The position numbers and the translations under genes were made by a program. Of a stretch of DNA of 64,000 nt, positions 17,502 to 26,335 are shown piece by piece; the first letter of the stretch is position 1, and each line of letters starts with the position of its first letter. The DNA is from Paraburkholderia guartelaensis. GTDB taxonomy: Bacteria; Pseudomonadota; Gammaproteobacteria; Burkholderiales; Burkholderiaceae. The notes beneath the pieces were generated by a model, which worked only from the letters and a program-made list of their open reading frames with translations, was not told the DNA's origin and searched no databases. The stretch spans positions 62,001-126,000 of the forward strand of contig NZ_SMOD01000021.1 of assembly GCF_004353905.1 (NCBI RefSeq), in the 5' to 3' direction.

Positions 17502-17809
17502 GCCGGGAAGTGAGCGGGCAGTTGAGCGAATAACCGGGCGGGGCGCGCCGTCGCAGGGCGCCAATGCCCGGTGAAAGCGAACGCCACGAACGGCAGTCGC
17601 CCGGACTCCGGCGCAAGCGACATCGATCGGTCATCGGCTGGCCGTTCCCGCGCAGCCCGGTGCCGGGGCGCTCGGCAGTGCCCCCACCCAGCAAAGCTCC
17701 CAACCGATACCGGCGAAGGCGGACATCGTTCCGCCTTTGTCGCACGCCGCCCGCGCAAACCATCGCGCGATTTTTCATGCGTGGAACCTCCGCCGCCGAA
17801 AGGTGGCTT
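17502..17809. other. Gene-free spacer after the DUF4148 gene
   Basis: Roughly 300 GC-rich bases with no convincing gene on either strand. It ends at the terminator at 17810-17840. It could hold the 3' end of the DUF4148 transcript. Confidence 0.4.
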
Positions 17810-17840
17810 CGCCCAACCCCGTCGGGATTGGGCGTTTTTT
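17810..17840 (+). terminator. Rho-independent terminator
   Basis: Arms CGCCCAA (17810-17816) and TTGGGCG (17828-17834) are followed directly by six T residues. It probably ends the DUF4148 transcript before the converging CBS gene. Confidence 0.85.
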
Positions 17841-17870
17841 CGCGTCTGGCGGTTTGGAGAGGCCGGCGCC

Positions 17871-18317
17871 TTACGTCGCGCCAGGCCCGCCGGTGATGTA
17901 GTGCTCGAGCTGCTCGATCGTGAACTTCTGCTCGGCGATGATTTCCTTCACCAGGTCGCCGATCGACACCATCCCCACGAGCTTGCCGCCGTCCATGACG
18001 GGCAGGTGGCGCATGCGCCGCTCGGTCATCAGCGCCATGCAGTCGAAGGTGGTCTGCTCCGGTTGGACGAAGCGCACGTGCGTGCTCATGATGTCGCGTA
18101 CGGCGGTCGTTTTCGAAGATCGGTCCATCAGCACGACCTTGCGCGCGTAGTCACGCTCCGTGACGATGCCGGCGATCGCCGGACCGTCGGTCACGAGCAG
18201 CGCGCCGATCTGCTTATCGGCCATCAGGCGGATTGCGTTGTAGACGGAATCGGAGGCTTCGATCGTGTACACCACCTGTTCCGGCTTCGATTTGAGTACC
18301 TGTGCAACGCTTGTCAT
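17871..18317 (-). CDS. CBS-domain pair protein
   Basis: A 148-residue cytoplasmic protein made almost entirely of two CBS domains (about residues 8-65 and 75-132), a module that usually binds adenine nucleotides and acts as an energy sensor. Visible CBS features are MADKQIGALLVTDG, GIVTERDYARKV and LPVMDGGKLVGMVSIGDLVK. Stand-alone CBS pairs of this kind are widespread in proteobacteria; the partner is unknown. The ATG at 18317 matches the family start. The frame stays open far upstream on this strand, but that extension is antisense to ribA and not protein-like. Confidence 0.92.
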   Translation of the reverse strand: MTSVAQVLKSKPEQVVYTIEASDSVYNAIRLMADKQIGALLVTDGPAIAGIVTERDYARKVVLMDRSSKTTAVRDIMSTHVRFVQPEQTTFDCMALMTERRMRHLPVMDGGKLVGMVSIGDLVKEIIAEQKFTIEQLEHYITGGPGAT

Positions 18318-18593
18318 AGGGCGACCCCTCTTCGTCCTTCTGGTTGTCCAGTCATTGCGCGGTGCGGCAAGCCGGGTGTATTGCCCGTCAAGCCATTGGA
18401 AAGCCATTTCAGTATAGGCGGCTGGCGTGCCGTGCGTCGTCGGGGTATGCGCGGGGTCGCACCATTTATGCCGGGGGCATGCGGCGCGCCTCCTACGGGG
18501 CTGCGCGGCGGGGCGGAGCAAATGGCGGTAAACTCCGGTTCCGAACCTCAACCCGGCCCCTTGCCGGTTTTTGCCAGTTTTTGCTCGAGAATC

Positions 18594-19241
18594 ATGCCTA
18601 CGCTTCCTGAGTCGTCCTGTGCGGACGGCGACAACGCCAACGAATGCGTCGTGCTTGACGCGACCGCCACGCTGCCGACCCGCTACGGCACGTTCGAGTC
18701 CTATGTCTACCGGGTGAAGGACGGCGGCGCCGAGCATCTCGCGCTCGTCATGGGCGACGTGGGCAGCGGCGAGCCCACGCTGACGCGCCTTCACTCCGAG
18801 TGCCTGACCGGTGATGTGTTCGGCTCCTACCGCTGCGACTGCGGCGAGCAGCTCGACCTCGCGCTGCGCTACATCGCGGCCGAAGGCCGTGGCGTGCTGC
18901 TCTATCTGCGTGGCCACGAAGGGCGGGGCATCGGCCTGTCGAACAAGATTCGCGCGTACCAGTTGCAGCAGCAGGGCCGCGACACCGTCGAGGCGAACCT
19001 CGATCTCGGTCTGCCCGATGACGCGCGCGAATACGATTCGGCGGCGGCGATCCTGCGCCTGCTGAAAGTGTCCTCGGTGAAGCTCATGAGCAACAATCCG
19101 AAGAAGTTCGACACGCTCAGGCAGCACGGTCTCCCGGTGATCGAGCGCGTGGCGCTGGCGATCCCGATGCGCGAAGAGAACGAACGTTATATCCGCACCA
19201 AGCAGGTCAAGTTCGGGCATTACTTCGAGGAAAACGAATAA
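18594..19241 (+). CDS. ribA: GTP cyclohydrolase II
   Basis: Converts GTP to the first pyrimidine intermediate of riboflavin synthesis. The 215-residue protein has the three zinc-binding cysteines in ECLTGDVFGSYRCDCGEQ (about residues 70-87), the catalytic RGHEGRGIGL block and MSNNPKKF near the C-terminus. It is the stand-alone RibA form without a RibB domain. The ATG at 18594 gives the family-typical length, although no strong ribosome binding site is seen. Flavin supply is relevant to BluB, which uses FMN, but ribA lies outside the cobalamin operons. Confidence 0.96.
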   Translation: MPTLPESSCADGDNANECVVLDATATLPTRYGTFESYVYRVKDGGAEHLALVMGDVGSGEPTLTRLHSECLTGDVFGSYRCDCGEQLDLALRYIAAEGRGVLLYLRGHEGRGIGLSNKIRAYQLQQQGRDTVEANLDLGLPDDAREYDSAAAILRLLKVSSVKLMSNNPKKFDTLRQHGLPVIERVALAIPMREENERYIRTKQVKFGHYFEENE

Positions 19242-19322
19242 CTCCCCAGCCAGCGCCGTAGCGAGGGCCGGGCACGGTAATTGCGCAGCGGAAAAACAAA
19301 TTAGCTGGAACAGGGAGAAACG

Positions 19323-20270
19323 ATGTCCAAGCGCCTCAACACGCGCCTGCGCGCGCTCGCACCTGCGCTCGCCAGCGCGTGCCTCGCGACCGGTCTTGTG
19401 CTCGCGTCGTCCGACGCCAGCGCGCAAACCGCGGCCTACACGAGCGAACCGGTGGATCTGTACGCGGGGCCTTCAGGCGACTATCCCGTCGTTGCCGAAC
19501 TGGGACCTGGCCAGCCCGTCACCGTGATGGGCTGCGTGGGCGACTATTCGTGGTGTGACGTCTCGGTGCCCGGTCTGCGTGGCTGGGTTTACGGCGGTTA
19601 TCTCAGTTATCCGTATCAGGGCAGCTACGTGCCGCTCACCAACTATGGCGCGGCGCTCGGCCTGCCGATCGTGACGTTCTCGCTCGGTGCTTACTGGGGC
19701 AGTTTCTATCGCGACCGGCCGTGGTACGGCGAACAGCAGCGATGGGAGCACGTGCCGCCGCCTGAACGCGGCCACCCGCCGGCAGCGCCGGCATGGCATG
19801 GTGCGCCGGGTCGTCCGCCCGCCGTGCGGCAGCCTGGCGGTGGCGAGCGCCCGCCGGCGCCCAACGAGCCGATGCACGGCGCACCGCCGCCCGGGGCGCA
19901 ACGCCCGCCGGGCAACCCTGAAGCGCCGCGTGCGCCGGCCTACATGCCGCCGCAGGGCCAGGTACGGCCGCCCGCCAATGCAGAACCGCCTCGCGCGCCG
20001 GGCAACGTAGAGCAGCCGGGCACAATGCGTCCCCACGAGGCGGGGCATCCGCCCGAGCAGCAGCAGTTCGGCGGCCGGCCGCCAGCTGGCGCGCCCGCGC
20101 AGGGCTACGCTCGTCCGCCTGCACCCCAGCCGCAGGGCGGCATGCGGCCGCCCGGGCCCGCACCTCAGCAGCCGCAGGGGCGGCCGGCCCCGCCGCCTCA
20201 GGGTGGTCAGGGCGGTCATGCTCCCAGCCAGGGTGGCGAACGGGGCAACGACCGGCAACCCGAGCACTAA
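19323..20270 (+). CDS. Secreted SH3-domain protein with a long proline-rich tail
   Basis: A 315-residue exported protein of unknown function. After an Ala-rich signal peptide (cleavage near SDASAQ) comes a bacterial SH3 domain (about residues 40-95: VDLYAGPSGDYPVV, VTVMGCVGDYSWCDVSVPGLRGWVYGGYL) with two cysteines flanking Asp-Tyr-Ser-Trp. A short aromatic linker follows, and then about 170 residues of Pro/Gly/Gln/Ala-rich repeats. Bacterial SH3 domains usually bind cell wall or other envelope components; the disordered tail might span the periplasm. The ribosome binding site is CAGGGAGAAACG. A GC-rich hairpin (arms 20293-20303 and 20319-20329) lies just after the gene. Confidence 0.88.
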   Translation: MSKRLNTRLRALAPALASACLATGLVLASSDASAQTAAYTSEPVDLYAGPSGDYPVVAELGPGQPVTVMGCVGDYSWCDVSVPGLRGWVYGGYLSYPYQGSYVPLTNYGAALGLPIVTFSLGAYWGSFYRDRPWYGEQQRWEHVPPPERGHPPAAPAWHGAPGRPPAVRQPGGGERPPAPNEPMHGAPPPGAQRPPGNPEAPRAPAYMPPQGQVRPPANAEPPRAPGNVEQPGTMRPHEAGHPPEQQQFGGRPPAGAPAQGYARPPAPQPQGGMRPPGPAPQQPQGRPAPPPQGGQGGHAPSQGGERGNDRQPEH

Positions 20271-21023
20271 CGCATACAGCGTCACTTTTCTGCAGCGGCG
20301 GGACCTCCACGGCGAGCATCCCGCCGCTGCTGTCTGCCGGTCATGAATTAGGATTGCCAATCAATTAAGGCGCTTGACGGTTATGCGCCGCGTTACGCTG
20401 GCTCGCTGGAGCGAGCGCCCAAGGCATGCCATCCGCCTGGTTTATTACCGCTTATCGGCCGCCCTGACAGATTTAACAATCCCTGACAGTAAATTCGTAG
20501 CGCCCAGGTGAGAATACGTCGACGCGGCAAGTGCAAGCACAGCCGCGTGCCGCCAGCGCCACGCGAGCTTCGCGCGTGCGCCGCTGGCAACGGATATCTG
20601 CTACGGGGGCTGGCTCGCTCGGGGGACTTGGCGACGTGGTCAGCAAGAGGAAGTCAGAGCGAACCCGAGTTCGCCGGATAACGCTGGGAAAACCAGTGCT
20701 TTGAGGTGGACGTGGCGATGGCGGCACGTGCCTCGTCGTGCAGGGAGGCGGCTGCGGCCCGCTGACAGCGTCGGGCGGTGACGCTGGCAGCGGGGCTCGC
20801 GCCGCGTACGACGATGACTGCGCTGGCGGTCCGACTCCGGGGGCGGAATCCGGAGACCACGCAGTGCGTAGCACGCGGCCGTCGCCACATTTTTTCCGCA
20901 CTTCTGAACGCATTCTTTTCGCCGCTTCGCGCATTGCGAGCGGCTCGACGCTGTTGCGTCCGCGGATCAACACCTGGCCGCTTCACTTCTGCCGTTCTGC
21001 CTGCTTGTCTTCACGGGGGCTAC
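20271..21023. other. Long gene-poor region
   Basis: About 750 bases. The left end holds a GC-rich hairpin without a T-run (20293-20329). A moderately AT-rich section at 20340-20510 carries two direct copies of CCCTGACAG (20462-20470 and 20481-20489), 19 bp apart, which may be a regulator site or promoter. The remaining part has open frames on both strands, but none has convincing protein composition or a ribosome binding site. Confidence 0.45.
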
Positions 21024-21431
21024 ATGTTTTTCCGATCCGGCCGTATGCGTTTTCCACCGGGCTCGCGCGTGGACGGCCCCGACGGTGGCCGCGAGTTCGA
21101 CCGCATCGAGCTCGACCTCGCGCGCGACCGTCATGCGCGCGCCGCGATGGAGGCCTACGCCGATTCTTGCGCGGCCGAACTTCCCTGGCTCAGCGAAGCA
21201 CTGCACCTTTCGCGCTTCGTCGCGGCCGAGCGCCTGACACAGTGTTCGTCTACGGTGCTACGTGTGTTCGTCATGGCGCAGTCGCGGGCGGCCGCGCAGC
21301 CCGACTATGCGCACGCGGCATGGGAGCACGTGCGCTCCCATCTGACCGCGCTGCTCTCGGGATTGCCGTCGCCCGCGGGCGAGGCGGCCAAACCCGGTTC
21401 GAACGAAGGTAAATTCGACTACCATGAGTGA
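21024..21431 (+). CDS. Hypothetical protein, 135 residues
   Basis: Function not recognised. The protein is soluble, with a basic N-terminus (MFFRSGRMRFPPGSR) and a helical, Ala/Arg/Glu-rich body that includes AYADSCAAELPWLSEAL and HAAWEHVRSHLTALLSGL. The start at 21024 is a guess based on a GGGGGC upstream; the frame is open further upstream, but that part looks non-coding. A rho-independent terminator follows directly, so it appears to be transcribed separately from the downstream two-component operon. Confidence 0.6.
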   Translation: MFFRSGRMRFPPGSRVDGPDGGREFDRIELDLARDRHARAAMEAYADSCAAELPWLSEALHLSRFVAAERLTQCSSTVLRVFVMAQSRAAAQPDYAHAAWEHVRSHLTALLSGLPSPAGEAAKPGSNEGKFDYHE

Positions 21432-21462
21432 TTAACATGAGAGCGATCTGTTCACCGAAGTC

Positions 21463-21490
21463 GAGCGCGGCCTCGCGCTCCTATTTTTTT
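21463..21490 (+). terminator. Rho-independent terminator
   Basis: Arms GAGCGCG (21463-21469) and CGCGCTC (21474-21480) enclose a 4-nt loop and are followed by CTA and seven T residues. It isolates the upstream hypothetical gene from the response-regulator operon. Confidence 0.85.
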
Positions 21491-21684
21491 CGAGACGCGG
21501 CGAAAGTTGCGGGCTTTGGCGCACGGCGGGTCCCGCGTGCCGACAGATCCAGAGTGGTTGGCCCGCGACCCGGCGCCGGTTCGCGAGCCAGACCTCGCCA
21601 GACGATGCTTCCGGCCGCAGCGCGGTGCGGCCGGCAGGCAGTCCATCCTGAGACGATGAATAACAAACCTGGTTGCGGGGTGCT

Positions 21685-22383
21685 ATGAGAATTGCGGTAC
21701 TGGATGACGATGCGGCGCAGACGGAGTTCGTCTGCCAGGCCTTGAGCGCGGCGGGCCACGCCTGCCACGCGTTCGCCAAGGGCGGCGAACTCGTCAGGCA
21801 GCTTCGGCGGCAGACGTTCGATCTGCTCGTGCTCGACTGGAACGTGCCCGACATGGCGGGCGACGAAGTGCTGCACTGGGTGCGGCAGAGCCTCTCCACG
21901 CGCCTGCCGGTGCTCTTCATGACGAGCCGCAGCCGCGAGGTCGACATCGCGCAAATGCTCAACGCCGGCGCCGACGACTACGTCGTCAAGCCCGTCTCTG
22001 CGCCGGTGCTGAGCGCCCGCGTCAACTCGCTGCTGCGCCGCGCGTATCAGCTGCACGCGCCCGCGCTCAAGGAAACCTTCGGCGAGTACGAGTTCGACCT
22101 GAAGTCGCGCCAGGCTTCGGTGAGCGGCCGCAGCGTCGCGCTCACGCAGAAGGAGTTCGATCTCGCGCTGCTGCTGTTTCAGCATCTGAGCCGTCCGCTG
22201 TCGCGCGCGCACATTCTCGACGTGATCTGGAAGCAGTCCGACGACATTCCGTCGCGCACGATGGATACGCACGTCTCCATGCTGCGCTCGAAGCTCGGCC
22301 TGCGTCCCGAGAACGGCTATCGCCTCACGCCGATCTACGGCTACGGTTACCGGCTCGAGCGTATCGAGGGGGACAACGCGTGA
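21685..22383 (+). CDS. OmpR/PhoB-family response regulator
   Basis: A 232-residue DNA-binding response regulator. The receiver domain (about residues 1-115) has the acidic pocket LDDDA, the phosphoacceptor Asp51 in LVLDWNVPD, the conserved Thr/Ser in MTSRSR and Lys in DDYVVKPVS. The C-terminal winged-helix domain (about 130-228) ends with GYRLTPIYGYGYRLERI. The ATG at 21685 has GCGGGG upstream. It is the first gene of a three-gene unit; the stop overlaps the start of the FecR gene by 4 nt, so translation is coupled. Its cognate kinase is almost certainly the CHASE2 kinase two genes downstream. Confidence 0.93.
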   Translation: MRIAVLDDDAAQTEFVCQALSAAGHACHAFAKGGELVRQLRRQTFDLLVLDWNVPDMAGDEVLHWVRQSLSTRLPVLFMTSRSREVDIAQMLNAGADDYVVKPVSAPVLSARVNSLLRRAYQLHAPALKETFGEYEFDLKSRQASVSGRSVALTQKEFDLALLLFQHLSRPLSRAHILDVIWKQSDDIPSRTMDTHVSMLRSKLGLRPENGYRLTPIYGYGYRLERIEGDNA

Positions 22384-23804
22384 GGGGCATGCGTGCGGTG
22401 CGCGCCTCTGCGGCGCCGTTCTTTGCCTTCGCGATCGCTTTCTCTTCACTTCCCCGCGGCGCCGAGGCGCGCGAGAACGCTCCGCACGCTCCGGCGCAGC
22501 CGCCCGAGATGACCACCTACGTCACGCGCTCCGGCGACTCGCTCTACGACATCGCCACGCGTTACCTGCGCAATCCCGCCGACTGGAAGAAGCTCGCGAG
22601 CCTCAATCACGTGAGCGAGCCGCACCACCTTCGGCCGGGCACGACGCTGCGTGTGCCGGTCGCGCTGCTGCGCCAGGATGGCCTGAGCGCGAAGGTGATC
22701 GCCGCGAACGGTCCCGTGCAGCATGCGTTCCGCTCCGGGCAGCTCCTGCCGCTCACGGTCGGCTCGACCCTCGTTGAAGGCGACCGGGTGCAGACCGGCC
22801 ACAACGGCTTCGCCACGCTCGAACTGGCCGATGGCTCGCATATCGCGCTGCCGCCCGATACCTCGCTCGACCTTGCCACGCTGCGTCAAACGGCGCTCAC
22901 GGGCGCGACCGACCGCATCGTCGATCTCCATCGCGGCGAGGTGAGCAGCGAAGTCACGCATGCCACGAAGAAGGACGATCGCTTCCAGATCCGCTCGCCT
23001 TCCGTCGTGGCCGGCGTGCGTGGCACGCAGTTTCGCGTGAGCTACGACGGCGATAGAGCCGCAACGGCGGTCGAAGTGCTGGACGGCGCAGTGGGCGTAG
23101 ACGCCGACGCGCAGGGCCGTAAGCGCCCCGGCGCTCACGCACAGCCACCGGCGCCGGGCACGCCGCTTTCCGCCTCGGAGCAACTCGTCGCCGCGCACCA
23201 CGGCAATCTCACGCTGGCGGGCCAGCCGGCGGGCGCGCCCGTCACGCTGCTCGACGCGCCCGAACTGCTGCATCCATCCAAAGTGCAGGACGACGAAGAT
23301 GTCGTCTTCGAAATCGCGCCCTCGGCGGGTGCGAGCGCCTGGCGCGTCCAGGTCGGCCGCGACGCGGGCCTGCTCGACATGATTCGCGACACGCGCAGCG
23401 CCGAGCCGCGCGTGTCGTTTGCCAACCTCGAAGACGGCACCTACTTCGTACGCATCTCAGCCATCGACGCCCGCGGTCTCGAAGGCATGCCGGCGTCGTA
23501 TGCGTTCGAGCGCCGGCGCGTCGCGCTCGGCACGAGCGCCGGCCCCATCGAAGGCTCGCGCGACTTCGCGTTCCGCTGGTTTATCGACCGCAACGCGCAA
23601 AACACGCGCTTTCGCTTCGTGCTCGGCACGACGTCCGATCTGCGCGCGCCGCTCATCGACCGTACCGACATCACGACGGGCGACGCGGTCGTGCGTGATC
23701 TGCCGAAGGGCGTCTACTACTGGACGGTGATCGCCGAGCAGTTCGACAACGGCCACTATTACCAGAAGGCCAGCCCAGTCCAGTCGTTCAGGCTCGACTG
23801 GTGA
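22380..23804 (+). CDS. Secreted LysM-FecR domain protein
   Basis: A 474-residue exported protein encoded between a response regulator and a histidine kinase. It has an N-terminal signal sequence (ending near PRGAEA), a LysM domain (about residues 44-90: YVTRSGDSLYDIATRYL), a FecR-type beta domain (about 120-240, with HRGEVSSEV and SPSVVAGVRGTQFRV) and a C-terminal region with fibronectin-like repeats (FANLEDGTYFVRISAIDARGLEG and a second related copy). FecR domains relay surface signals in iron uptake; here no sigma factor is present, so the protein is more likely a periplasmic or wall-bound input module for the downstream kinase. The start is GTG 22380 (GTGA overlap with the regulator) or ATG 22389. 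Confidence 0.9.
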   Translation: MRGMRAVRASAAPFFAFAIAFSSLPRGAEARENAPHAPAQPPEMTTYVTRSGDSLYDIATRYLRNPADWKKLASLNHVSEPHHLRPGTTLRVPVALLRQDGLSAKVIAANGPVQHAFRSGQLLPLTVGSTLVEGDRVQTGHNGFATLELADGSHIALPPDTSLDLATLRQTALTGATDRIVDLHRGEVSSEVTHATKKDDRFQIRSPSVVAGVRGTQFRVSYDGDRAATAVEVLDGAVGVDADAQGRKRPGAHAQPPAPGTPLSASEQLVAAHHGNLTLAGQPAGAPVTLLDAPELLHPSKVQDDEDVVFEIAPSAGASAWRVQVGRDAGLLDMIRDTRSAEPRVSFANLEDGTYFVRISAIDARGLEGMPASYAFERRRVALGTSAGPIEGSRDFAFRWFIDRNAQNTRFRFVLGTTSDLRAPLIDRTDITTGDAVVRDLPKGVYYWTVIAEQFDNGHYYQKASPVQSFRLDW

Positions 23805-23830
23805 CTCGGCCGGACGAGGTGGAGCCCCGC

Positions 23831-26239
23831 ATGAGCGTGAGCCCGCCCGCACGCCTCGGTCGCTCCGTCGGGCGACGCTTCCTGTTCGAATGGGCCGGAG
23901 TGGGCTGCGCGGGCGTGGCCGTGGTCGTGCTCTGCGTGCTCTGGCGGCTCACGAGCGGCGCGGACCATCTGGTCTATGACCGCCTGCTCTCCGCGCGCGC
24001 GTTGCCGGTGTCGCCCGATATCGTGCTCGTGGAGATCGACAATGCGAGCGTCGCCGCGCTCGGGCGCTGGCCCTGGCCGCGCGAGTTGCATGCGCGGCTC
24101 GTCGATCAACTCGCGAAAGCGGGCGCGGCGGCTGTCGTCTACGATGTGCTGTTCACCGAATCGTCGCCCGACGACGCGCACTTTGCGCAGGCGCTGCGCG
24201 CGCGCCCGGCGTTCCTCCCCATCCTGCTCACACCCGCCGACGACACCGGTCACCGCGAGGCCGTGCGCCCGGTCGCGCCGCTCGCGCAGGCGGTCGCCGG
24301 CATGGGCCATATCAACCTCGAAGTCGATAGCGACGGCATCGTGCGCAGCGTCGCGCTCTTCGAAGGCGACGCCCAGCAGCGCTGGCCGCAGTTGATGGTG
24401 CCGCTCTGGCGCGCGGTGCGCGACGGCGCCGTGAAGCTCGCGCATGGCACGCCCGCCGCCGCGCAGCGCGATGACGTGCTGCATGCGGGGGCGCCCGGCA
24501 CCGAGTCGCGTTTCCTGATTCCGTTCGGCGCGAATTCGCTGACCTACCACAAGGTCTCGTTCGCCGACGTGCTCGATGGCCGCGTGCCGCCCGAGCAGTT
24601 GCGCGGGCGCGTGGCGATCGTCGGCGTCACGGCCTCGGGGCTCTACGACCGCTTCGCCACGCCGCTCTCGGGTACCCTCGGGCCGCTGCCCGGCGTGTAC
24701 ATCCACGCCATCGTGCTCGACACGCTGCTCAACGGCAGCGCCATCCAGCCCGCGCCGCCGATCATGCTCGTGCTTGCCTCGCTCGTGCCGCTCGTGGTGC
24801 TGCTGGCGGGCTTCCTCGTGCTCTCGCCGCTGCGCACGCTGCTGCTGCTGGCGTTCCTGATCGCCGCGTCGCTCGGGGCTAGCGCAGGCATGCTGCACGC
24901 GCGCCTCTGGCTCACGCCCGTGCCCGCGATCGTCGCGCTGCTCATCGTCTATCCGGTGTGGGGCTGGCGCCGCCTCGAAATGACGATGGCTTACCTGCGC
25001 AAGGAACTGCGCCAGCTTGCCGACGAACCCTACCTGCTGCCCGAAGCGCCCACGCCGCGCCGCGAATTCGCCGGCGACGCGCTCGCCCAGCAAATGGCGC
25101 TAATGGCGCAGGCTGCGCAGCGGCTGCAGGACATGCGGCGCTTCGTGTGGGACAGCCTCGATTCCGTGCCGGAGCCGCTTCTCGTGGCCGATCTGCGCGG
25201 AGTCGTGCTGATCGCGAATCATGCTTCGCGTGCGTATCTCGAGCGCCTGAAGGTGAGCGCCGCGGAAGGGCGCCGGATGCAGGACGTGTTCGGCGACCTC
25301 GCGCTCGTCAAGCCGATCGACCCGGCGCCCGACGCGATGGCGTTCGCGCACGCGCATTGGCCCGCGCCGCTCGACCCGGCGCGCGACGAGTTCGCGGAGC
25401 TGATGGAGCGCGGCGTGGAAGTGCGCGCGCGCGACGGCAGCGACTACCTGCTGCGCTACGCGCGCTGCACGAACGCGCAGGGGCAGGCGGTGGGCTGGAT
25501 CGCGGGTCTCGTCGACGTGACAGAGCTGCACGACGCCGAACGCCAGCGTGAGGACGCACTGCGCCTGCTATCGCACGACATGCGCTCGCCGCAGGCGTCG
25601 ATCGTCGCGCTCGTCGAGACGGAGCGCGAGCGCGGCACGCTCGGCTCCGAGCCCGTGCGCGGCGTGATGGAGCGGATCGAGCGCTACGCGCGCCGCTCGC
25701 TCAAGCTCGCCGACGACTTCGTGCAGCTCGCGCGCGCCGAGTCGCAGGTGTATGCGCTCGAGCCCACGAGCCTCGCGGAGCTGGTGATCGACGCGAGCGA
25801 CGAAGTCTGGCCGCAGGCGCACGCGAAGCGCATCCAGATCGACACCGTGTTCGAAGACGAGCAGATGGGCTGGATCAACGCCGACCGCTCGCTCATGACA
25901 CGCGCGCTCGTGAACGTGCTGAACAACGCGGTGAAGTACAGTCCTGCGGATACGCGCATCGTCTGCACCGTCGCGCTGGACAACCACACGCCGCCGCGCG
26001 TGGTCTGCTCGATTCGCGATCAGGGCTACGGCATCGCGCACGAAGATCAGGCGAGGCTCTTCCAGCCGTTCCAGCGCTTTCATGCGGAACAGCGGCCCGA
26101 GGTGAGCGGCGCGGGGCTCGGCATGGCGTTCGTGAAAACAGTCGTGACGCGTCACGGCGGCGACGTCCAGCTGCAAAGCGGACCAGGCAAGGGCACCGTC
26201 CTGACGATGTCGCTGCCCGCATTCGACGCGCCGGTTTGA
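23831..26239 (+). CDS. CHASE2-domain sensor histidine kinase
   Basis: An 802-residue inner-membrane kinase. Order: N-terminal membrane helix (about 18-40), a large periplasmic CHASE2 sensor (about 45-315: LVEIDNASVAALGRWPWPRELHA is typical), three close membrane helices (about 320-395), a PAS domain (about 440-560), a HisKA domain with the phosphoacceptor His in RLLSHDMRSPQ (near 582) and an ATPase domain with NVLNNAVKYSP, DQGYGIA and GAGLGMAFVK. I chose ATG 23831, which has GGTGGAG upstream; an earlier GTG at 23801 overlaps the previous stop. It likely phosphorylates the regulator at 21685-22383 in response to an envelope signal involving the LysM-FecR protein. Confidence 0.93.
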   Translation: MSVSPPARLGRSVGRRFLFEWAGVGCAGVAVVVLCVLWRLTSGADHLVYDRLLSARALPVSPDIVLVEIDNASVAALGRWPWPRELHARLVDQLAKAGAAAVVYDVLFTESSPDDAHFAQALRARPAFLPILLTPADDTGHREAVRPVAPLAQAVAGMGHINLEVDSDGIVRSVALFEGDAQQRWPQLMVPLWRAVRDGAVKLAHGTPAAAQRDDVLHAGAPGTESRFLIPFGANSLTYHKVSFADVLDGRVPPEQLRGRVAIVGVTASGLYDRFATPLSGTLGPLPGVYIHAIVLDTLLNGSAIQPAPPIMLVLASLVPLVVLLAGFLVLSPLRTLLLLAFLIAASLGASAGMLHARLWLTPVPAIVALLIVYPVWGWRRLEMTMAYLRKELRQLADEPYLLPEAPTPRREFAGDALAQQMALMAQAAQRLQDMRRFVWDSLDSVPEPLLVADLRGVVLIANHASRAYLERLKVSAAEGRRMQDVFGDLALVKPIDPAPDAMAFAHAHWPAPLDPARDEFAELMERGVEVRARDGSDYLLRYARCTNAQGQAVGWIAGLVDVTELHDAERQREDALRLLSHDMRSPQASIVALVETERERGTLGSEPVRGVMERIERYARRSLKLADDFVQLARAESQVYALEPTSLAELVIDASDEVWPQAHAKRIQIDTVFEDEQMGWINADRSLMTRALVNVLNNAVKYSPADTRIVCTVALDNHTPPRVVCSIRDQGYGIAHEDQARLFQPFQRFHAEQRPEVSGAGLGMAFVKTVVTRHGGDVQLQSGPGKGTVLTMSLPAFDAPV

Positions 26240-26335
26240 GCCGCACGGGAAGTGTCGCGCCGGGCCGTTCCAGCCGCGCATGAATAACCCGAATGCCGCT
26301 GGCCGCATGCCGGCGGCAACCCGATGGAGTGTTTC

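Noticed and set aside
20473..20973. 166-codon minus-strand open frame in the gene-poor region
   Set aside because: Composition is rich in Pro/Arg/Ser/Ala without a fold pattern, there is no clear ribosome binding site and no family resemblance.
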